Shown: piece after piece, positions 59,057 to 64,000 of the stretch
Layout: every line of letters starts with the position of its first letter
Position numbering within the stretch: position 1 is the stretch's first letter
Assembly (NCBI GenBank): GCA_020633465.1
Contig: JACKDN010000030.1
Span: forward strand, 23,509 to 87,508
From: Myxococcales bacterium
GTDB lineage: Bacteria > Myxococcota_A > Bradymonadia > UBA7976 > UBA1532
Direction of reading: 5' to 3'
Length of the DNA stretch: 64,000 bases
Program-made: the position numbers and the translations under genes
Notes under the pieces: generated by a model
What the model saw: the letters and a program-made list of their open reading frames with translations, nothing else
Databases searched by the model: none
What the model was told of the DNA's origin: nothing

Positions 59057-60406
59057 TTGACCGCAACGCTGCGCGTCATGGTCATCGACGCGGACGCGAC
59101 GGGGGCCGCCCGTCTCGCCCGCCACATCGAGGCCGCCGGCCATCAGGTGCTCACGTCACCGAGCGGCCAGGCGGGCCTCGGCGCCCTCGCCGATCAGCCC
59201 TGCGACGTGATGCTGGCCGACCTGGTGATGCCGGGCCTCGACGGCCTCGAGCTGCTCGATCGGCTGCGGACCACCGCGCCCGACGTGCGCGTGGTGCTGA
59301 TGGCGCAGGCCCCCGAGGCGGTGGACGTCGTCGAGGCCTTCCGCGCCGGCGCGGCCGACTTCCTGCTCAAGCCCGTGTCGCGCCTCGAGATCAGCCGGTG
59401 CCTGGCCCGGGTGAGCGGCCGCGCGACCGGGCCCCTGCCCACCGCCGGCGTGCGGGCGGCGCAGGGAGAGGCGCCCGCCGGCGGGGACGACGGCGACGAG
59501 GCGACGGACGAGGCGGCGGCGACCGAGGCGCAGCAGGTCGAGCCCGAGCAGACGCGGCGCGACCGCGCCAAGCTGCTCGACCGCATGCGGCGGGGCCCAT
59601 CGCTGCTGCCGGTGCCTACCGGCACGCTGCAGGCCGTCGCGCGGCTGAGCCACCAGGACGATCCCGATCCCGAGGCCGTCTTCGAGCTGCTCGAGTCGGA
59701 CGCGACGCTGTCGTCGACCGTGTTCAAGCTGGCCCAGACACCGCGCTTCCGCGGCAGCGCGCCCCCCGGCTCGACGCGCGACGCCGCCGTGCGCGTGGGC
59801 GCGCTGCGCGCGCTGTCGGCGGCGTCCAGCGTGTGTCACCGCGACGCGTACACCTTCGATGAGCCCAACCTGCGGCGCTTCAGCTCGGCGCTGTGGCTGA
59901 CGCACTTCCTCACGTCGCTGGTGGCCGAGGAGCTCTGGGATCTCGCCGGCCACCAGGGCAAGCACCAGCTGCAGTCGATCGGGCTGTTCATGTCGGTGGG
60001 CGAGGTGGTGGCCCTCCGCGCCGCCGTCGACCTGTGGCGGAACCGCTTCCAGGCGGACGGCCGGCCGCAGCCCCACCTCGAGCAGCTGGTGGCGTCGGTG
60101 CAGGCCGAGGCCGGCGCGCGCATCCTCACCGAGTGGCACATGCCCGCGGTGCACGTCTTCTGTGCGCGGCACCACGCCGATCCCCACCCCCCGGCGGCCG
60201 AGACGGCGATCAGCATGCGGCTGACCTGCCTGCGGCTCGCCCGCCACGTGGTGACGACGCGGATGCCCCGCGCCACGCTGGGCGGCGCCCCGCCCTTCGG
60301 GGTCGCCGAGCGCGCCTGGGCGGTGCGGCTGGGCGACGGGGTGCTGACCTCGGCGGCGCACGCCGCCACCGAGCGCGCCCGCGAGGTGCTGGCCGTCGGC
60401 GACTGA
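59057..60406 (+). CDS. Response-regulator receiver protein with HDOD output domain
   Basis: Predicted 449 residues from TTG 59057, supported by AGGAGG five bases upstream. Residues 1-120 are a receiver domain: acidic pocket Asp11/Asp13, phosphoacceptor Asp55 in CDVMLADLVMPGLDG, and Lys in FLLKPVSRLEI. An acidic linker (about 130-175) leads to an HDOD domain (about 185-410: SLLPVPTGTLQAVARLS, VFELLESDATLSSTVFKLAQ, IGLFMSVGEVVAL). HDOD proteins are HD-like modules without phosphodiesterase activity that take part in signalling. No histidine kinase is adjacent, so the partner is unknown. Confidence 0.9.
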   Translation: MTATLRVMVIDADATGAARLARHIEAAGHQVLTSPSGQAGLGALADQPCDVMLADLVMPGLDGLELLDRLRTTAPDVRVVLMAQAPEAVDVVEAFRAGAADFLLKPVSRLEISRCLARVSGRATGPLPTAGVRAAQGEAPAGGDDGDEATDEAAATEAQQVEPEQTRRDRAKLLDRMRRGPSLLPVPTGTLQAVARLSHQDDPDPEAVFELLESDATLSSTVFKLAQTPRFRGSAPPGSTRDAAVRVGALRALSAASSVCHRDAYTFDEPNLRRFSSALWLTHFLTSLVAEELWDLAGHQGKHQLQSIGLFMSVGEVVALRAAVDLWRNRFQADGRPQPHLEQLVASVQAEAGARILTEWHMPAVHVFCARHHADPHPPAAETAISMRLTCLRLARHVVTTRMPRATLGGAPPFGVAERAWAVRLGDGVLTSAAHAATERAREVLAVGD

Positions 60407-60492
60407 CCGGCGTTCGTCCCCCCGTCGCGACGAGTGACACCGCCGCCCGCTCGGGAGTAAAACGGGGCCACCCCATCCACCGAGGTTGGTCC

Positions 60493-61098
60493 ATGCGCAC
60501 CGTCGCCGCCCTGTCCGTCCTGCTGCTCGCCCTGCCGGCCATCGCTCAGAACCAGGCCCAGAACACGCCCGCCGCGAAGAGCGGCCCGATGCTGGACGAC
60601 TGGAACGCCCTGCTGACCGGCGGCTGTGACCTCGAGAAGGCGCACGTGCGCACGCCCATCGAGGCGCGGGTGCTGCGCAACGCGCCCTACGCCGCCAAGG
60701 GCTACACCTTCAAGTCGGCCGAGCTGACCGCGCTGTACGCCGCCGACGGCGGCTGGTACACGCCCGATCCCAAGGTGAAGGCGCCCAAGTTCACGCCCGC
60801 CGAGGGGGCCTGCATCAAGAAGCTCAAGGGCCACGAGCAGGCGCTGCGCAAGGCCATCGCCATCGACAAGGCGTTCGAGACGCGCTTCACCGCGCAGCAC
60901 GAGGCGGTCAAGAGCCTGCGCTTCGCGAGCCAAGGCCTGGGCGGCCCGGTGTGGCGGGTGAAGAAGTACGGCGCCGGCAAGGACATCACCTGGGAGCTGG
61001 GCGACGATAGCTGCAAGAACCCCAACGAAGAGGGCGCCTGCAACGTGATCCAGCTGATCTGCACCGAAGCGCAGTGCCTGATCAACGCGCCGGGCTGA
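60493..61098 (+). CDS. Exported YARHG-like domain protein
   Basis: Predicted 201 residues. ATG 60493 starts a signal peptide MRTVAALSVLLLALPAIAQ. Residues about 45-95 (TPIEARVLRNAPYAAKGYTFKS and LTALYAADGGWYTP) match the YARHG pattern, with YAAKGY in place of YARHGY. YARHG domains occur in extracellular and peptidoglycan-associated proteins of unknown mechanism. The C-terminal part contains Cys residues (DDSCKN, EGACN, LICTEAQCLI) likely to form disulphides. It is followed by a small membrane protein gene. Confidence 0.75.
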   Translation: MRTVAALSVLLLALPAIAQNQAQNTPAAKSGPMLDDWNALLTGGCDLEKAHVRTPIEARVLRNAPYAAKGYTFKSAELTALYAADGGWYTPDPKVKAPKFTPAEGACIKKLKGHEQALRKAIAIDKAFETRFTAQHEAVKSLRFASQGLGGPVWRVKKYGAGKDITWELGDDSCKNPNEEGACNVIQLICTEAQCLINAPG

Positions 61099-61112
61099 TC
61101 GACGCCGCGGCC

Positions 61113-61742
61113 ATGGAGGCCGCGCTGCGCACCTACTTCGCCGGCGAGGTGACCGTCGCCGCCACCTTCCTCGCGCTCGGCCTCGCTGGCCTCGTGCTCG
61201 GCGTCGCCCTCCTGCGCCGCGCCACCCACGCCCGTTCCCGCGCCTTCCGCCGCGGCCTCGCCCTGCCCATCCTGGGCGTCGCCCTCGCCCAGGCCGCCGT
61301 CGGCGGCGCCGTGTTCCTGCGCACCGACGCCCAGGTCGCCGCGCTCAGCGCCCAGCTCGCCGAAGCCCCCGCCCAGTACCGCGCCGCGGAGGGCGCCCGC
61401 ATGCGCGCCGTGGTCCGCGGCTTCCGCACCCTGGCGCTGATCGAGGTCGTGCTGATGCTGGTCGGCGCCACCCTCACCGTCGTCGGCCGCGCCAAGCGCC
61501 GCCTCGGCCTCGTCGGCGCCGGCCTGGGCCTGGTCGTCCAGGGCGGCCTCAGCCTCGCGGTGGACCAGTACGCCGCCTACAGCGCCCGCGCCTATATCGG
61601 TGCGCTGCTCCAGTTCGACCCCGCCGAGTCAAAGCACCCAGACCTCGAATGGGCCCACCCTACACTCCCACCACGGGCCCGAACCGTGCCCGTGCCCGTG
61701 CCCGTGCCCGTGCCCGATGCCTCCACCCACCGCAGCGCCTGA
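61113..61742 (+). CDS. Small multi-pass membrane protein of unknown function
   Basis: Predicted 209 residues from ATG 61113; an in-frame ATG at 61074 would overlap the YARHG gene. Four hydrophobic segments are visible (about 10-32, 45-65, 105-125, 132-150), separated by Arg-rich loops (RRATHARSRAFRRG, RAKRRLG). The C-terminal PVPVPVPVP stretch is encoded by a run of GTGCCC hexamers that continues the intergenic microsatellite, so the gene's end may be read-through of repeat DNA. No family recognised. Its spacing suggests co-transcription with the YARHG gene. Confidence 0.6.
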   Translation: MEAALRTYFAGEVTVAATFLALGLAGLVLGVALLRRATHARSRAFRRGLALPILGVALAQAAVGGAVFLRTDAQVAALSAQLAEAPAQYRAAEGARMRAVVRGFRTLALIEVVLMLVGATLTVVGRAKRRLGLVGAGLGLVVQGGLSLAVDQYAAYSARAYIGALLQFDPAESKHPDLEWAHPTLPPRARTVPVPVPVPVPDASTHRSA

Positions 61743-61785
61743 CCCATGTGCCCTTGCCCTTGCCCTTGCCCTTGCCTTTGCCCTA
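61686..61785 (+). repeat. Hexamer microsatellites: (GTGCCC)5 then (TTGCCC)4-like
   Basis: Five exact GTGCCC units occupy 61686-61715, followed after 35 bases by four to five CCCTTG-type units at about 61751-61785 that decay into TTTGCCC, TAACCC and TTACC. A separate run of heptamers based on GCTGACA/GCTGATA is at about 61920-61950. The tract lies between the convergent membrane-protein and acyl-CoA dehydrogenase genes. Confidence 0.85.
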
Positions 61786-62033
61786 ACCCTTACCATTGAC
61801 CAACCGGGCTACTCACCATCAACCATCAGATCCGCCGGGATGACTGCCCGACCGTGCCCGAAAGGCACGCGCGCCGGGTTGCCACCGACCTTCCGAGCTC
61901 GGCACAGCATACGTGCCCGGCTGACAGCTGATAGCTGACCGCTGACAGCCCGTAGGATCCACGACCAACGACTCGTCAGCAAACGCGGCCGCGCCGTGAC
62001 CCTGGCCCCACCCACCTCGGCGTCCAGCGCTCC

Positions 62034-63860
62034 TCAGAACGCCCCGTCCGGCAGCTCCATCAGATCCAGCGCGCTGTCCTCGACCAGCTTCCGCGTCAGC
62101 GTCAACCCCGGCAGCACGTTCCGGCAGAACCACCGCGCCGACGCCACCTTGCCGCGGTAGAAGTCCGCCTCGCTCCCCTTCGCCCCGTCGTCCAGCTTCG
62201 CCTGAGCGATGGCCGCGTGCCGCACCAGCAGCCACCCGATCACGATCTCGGCCAGCGCCGCCAGCACGCGGTTGCCCTGCAGCCCCACGTGGTACAGCGA
62301 CTCACCCATCTTGCCCATCAGCGCCATGAAGATGCCCTGCACGTCGGCCAGCCCGCGGGCCAGCCGCGCGCGCACGTCGGCCAGCGCCTCGCCGCCCTCG
62401 GCGTCCTTCAGCGACTGTTCCACCCGCCCCAGCAGCCCGCGCAGCGTCTCGCCGCCGTCGCGCGCCACCTTGCGGAACAGCAGGTCGAGCGATTGGATGT
62501 GCGTCGTGCCCTCGTACACCGCGTCGATGCGCTGATCGCGGATGTACTGCTCGATGGGATAGTCCTGCATGTAGCCCGCGCCGCCGTAGCACTGCAGCGA
62601 CAGCGACAGCAGCTCGTAGGCCTTCTCGCTGTTGTAGCCCTTCACCAGGGGCAGCAGCAGGTCGTTCAGGCGGTCGAGCGCCTTCGCCTTGGGATCGGCG
62701 TGGCCGCCGAGCAGCGCCACCTGATCCTGGATGCTGGCGGTGAACAGACACAGCGCGCGCATGCCTTCGCTGTGCGCCTTCTGCGCCATCAGCATGCGCC
62801 GCACGTCCGGGTGCCGGATGATCTCGACCCGCGGCGCCGTCTTGTCGGTGGCGCGCATCAGATCGGCGCCCTGCACGCGCTCCTTCGCGTACGCCAGCGC
62901 GTGCTGATAGCCCTGCGACAGCTGCGCCATCGACTTGCAGCCCACGCCCATGCGCGCGTGCTCGATGACGTGGAACATCTGGCGGATGCCGTCGTGCACC
63001 TCACCGGCCAGGAAGCCGCGGGTGACGCCGCCCTCGCCGTAGCTCATCTCGCAGGTGACCGAGCCCTTGAGGCCCATCTTCTTCTCGAGCCCGATGCAGC
63101 GCACGAAGTTGTCGTGGGTGCGCCCGTCCTCGTCGATCCACAGCTTGGGCACGAAGAACATCGACAGCCCCTTGGTGCCCGGCTTCGCGCCCTCGGGCCG
63201 CGCCAGCACCAGGTGCATGATGTTCTTCGCGTGGTCGTACTCGCCGTTGGTGATGTAGCGCTTGATGCCCTCGATGGCCCAGATGTCACCCCCGATGGGC
63301 CGCGCCTTCGCCCGCGCCGCGCCCACGTCGCTGCCCGCGTTCGGCTCGGTCAGCACCATCGCCCCGCCCCAGTGCTCGTCCAGCATGCGCGGCAGGAACC
63401 GGCTGCGCTGCTCGGGCGTCCCCAACCGGTACACGACCGACGCGATGAAGGCCCCGAAGGCGTAGAACGGCACCGCCGGGTTCGCCGCCGTCGGCATCTC
63501 GAACGCGCCCCAGTGCAGCGACGGCGTCGCCCCGAACCCACCCAACGCCTCGGGCAGCGCCAGCGCCTCCCACCCACCCTCGTGGTAGGCGTCGATGGCG
63601 TCCTTCAGCGCCTGCGGCAAGGTGACCTGCTGCGTCTCCGGATCGTAGGTCGGCGGCTCCCGATCCCCCGGCACCAGGCTCGCGCCGAACTTCTGCGCGC
63701 TCACCCGGTCGAGCGCGACCAACGCGTCCCGCGCGATCTCCTCGGTCATCCCCTCGAAGGGCCCCTGCCCGAAGGCCGAGTCCTGCACCCGCAGGGCCTC
63801 GAACAGGTTGAACTCGATGTCGCGCAGGGGGCTGCGGTAGTGGTTGGCGCTGCTGCTCAT
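62034..63860 (-). CDS. Acyl-CoA dehydrogenase (FadE5-like, long form)
   Basis: Predicted 608 residues from ATG at 63858-63860, chosen for AGGAGA six bases upstream; an earlier ATG at 63890 would sit inside the palindromic operator. It is the long acyl-CoA dehydrogenase type, with N- and C-terminal extensions of the FadE5 kind around the usual core: WALALPEALGGFG-type N-domain, MVLTEPNAGSDVG for FAD/substrate, the YGGAGYMQDYPIEQYIRD segment and the catalytic-base motif AVYEGTTHIQ. It catalyses the first step of fatty acid beta-oxidation in the cytoplasm, with electrons passed to ETF. Confidence 0.93.
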   Translation of the reverse strand: MSSSANHYRSPLRDIEFNLFEALRVQDSAFGQGPFEGMTEEIARDALVALDRVSAQKFGASLVPGDREPPTYDPETQQVTLPQALKDAIDAYHEGGWEALALPEALGGFGATPSLHWGAFEMPTAANPAVPFYAFGAFIASVVYRLGTPEQRSRFLPRMLDEHWGGAMVLTEPNAGSDVGAARAKARPIGGDIWAIEGIKRYITNGEYDHAKNIMHLVLARPEGAKPGTKGLSMFFVPKLWIDEDGRTHDNFVRCIGLEKKMGLKGSVTCEMSYGEGGVTRGFLAGEVHDGIRQMFHVIEHARMGVGCKSMAQLSQGYQHALAYAKERVQGADLMRATDKTAPRVEIIRHPDVRRMLMAQKAHSEGMRALCLFTASIQDQVALLGGHADPKAKALDRLNDLLLPLVKGYNSEKAYELLSLSLQCYGGAGYMQDYPIEQYIRDQRIDAVYEGTTHIQSLDLLFRKVARDGGETLRGLLGRVEQSLKDAEGGEALADVRARLARGLADVQGIFMALMGKMGESLYHVGLQGNRVLAALAEIVIGWLLVRHAAIAQAKLDDGAKGSEADFYRGKVASARWFCRNVLPGLTLTRKLVEDSALDLMELPDGAF

Positions 63861-63876
63861 GGGGCGTCTCCTGGCC

Positions 63877-63893
63877 GAATGAACGCTCATTCA
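63877..63893. promoter_or_regulatory. TetR-type palindrome upstream of the acyl-CoA dehydrogenase gene
   Basis: On the minus strand the sequence TGAATGA-GCG-TTCATTC is a palindrome, the shape of operators of TetR-family fatty-acid regulators. It lies 17 bases before the start codon, across the expected ribosome-site/promoter region, so binding would repress the gene. The regulator is not in the window. Confidence 0.55.
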
Positions 63894-63939
63894 GCCGGGG
63901 ATTGTAGGGCGCCGACGCGCCCGCGTCACGCGCGGCGGT

Positions 63940-63994
63940 GTTGTCCAGAAACACCATGTTGCACAAACCGGACAACATCATCATTCTGGACAAC
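63940..63994. promoter_or_regulatory. Second inverted repeat GTTGTCCAGAA / TTCTGGACAAC
   Basis: Perfect 11-base arms at 63940-63950 and 63984-63994 enclose 33 bases, with an extra half-site GGACAAC at 63970-63976. This probably controls a divergent gene beyond the window end, the dehydrogenase gene, or both. Confidence 0.5.
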
Positions 63995-64000
63995 ATGCGC

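Overview
The window is very GC-rich DNA from a Myxococcota-like bacterium (the former deltaproteobacterial myxobacteria). The evidence is the density of secreted proteins and lipoproteins carrying MopE-type CNGxDDDCDG repeats, thrombospondin type-3 calcium repeats and Cys-rich tails, C-termini of MYXO-CTERM type (Gly-Gly-Cys, a hydrophobic helix, then Arg-rich), an Ser/Thr kinase fused to a sulfatase-modifying-factor domain, and overlapping ATGA/GTGA gene junctions. No rRNA, tRNA, CRISPR array, insertion sequence or phage gene was seen. Several genes carry what look like single missing bases in repetitive or homopolymeric stretches, so some breaks may be long-read assembly errors rather than biology.

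Layout. 1-108: 3' tail of an unknown gene. 110-4764 (minus): kinase-FGE fusion coupled to a beta-helix lipoprotein. 5003-27386 (plus): the most striking region, two tandem copies of a two-gene module followed by a third lone copy of the second gene and an erythromycin-esterase-like gene. Gene A is a secreted alpha-toroid (terpene-cyclase/prenyltransferase fold) with MopE and EGF-like repeats and a MYXO-CTERM-like tail. Gene B is a giant MopE/propeller lipoprotein whose start overlaps A's stop. 27457-31341: MscS channel, LysR regulator with a leader-peptide/hairpin region, and two adjacent RlaP-type nucleotidyltransferases. 31449-36694 (plus): a frame-broken lipoprotein amidohydrolase, a small conserved-looking protein and a ClpP-like protease. 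36684-40184 (minus): an unusual protein with three cyclic-nucleotide-binding domains, a BFD-type [2Fe-2S] domain and an MpaB/DUF2236 oxygenase domain. 40185-40817: repeat-rich intergenic island. 40818-49291 (minus): a 1934-residue HYR-domain secreted protein coupled to a Cys-rich lipoprotein. 49491-53607 (plus): PPC-domain lipoprotein, HAD phosphatase, PDZ protein. 53513-53935 (minus): ComEA-like protein. 54054-61742 (plus): SpoIID-domain protein, lysyl-oxidase-like lipoprotein, REC-HDOD regulator, YARHG-domain protein, small membrane protein. 62034-63860 (minus): FadE5-like acyl-CoA dehydrogenase with palindromic operators upstream.

How it fits together. A recurrent arrangement is a large secreted or signalling protein whose stop codon overlaps the start of a lipoprotein gene (kinase/beta-helix lipoprotein, A/B twice, HYR protein/Cys-rich lipoprotein). 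This suggests stoichiometric production of exported partners on the cell surface. The A-B module is duplicated, internally homogenised and has expanded with a third B; it is the best candidate here for an undescribed surface system, although its function cannot be read from sequence alone.
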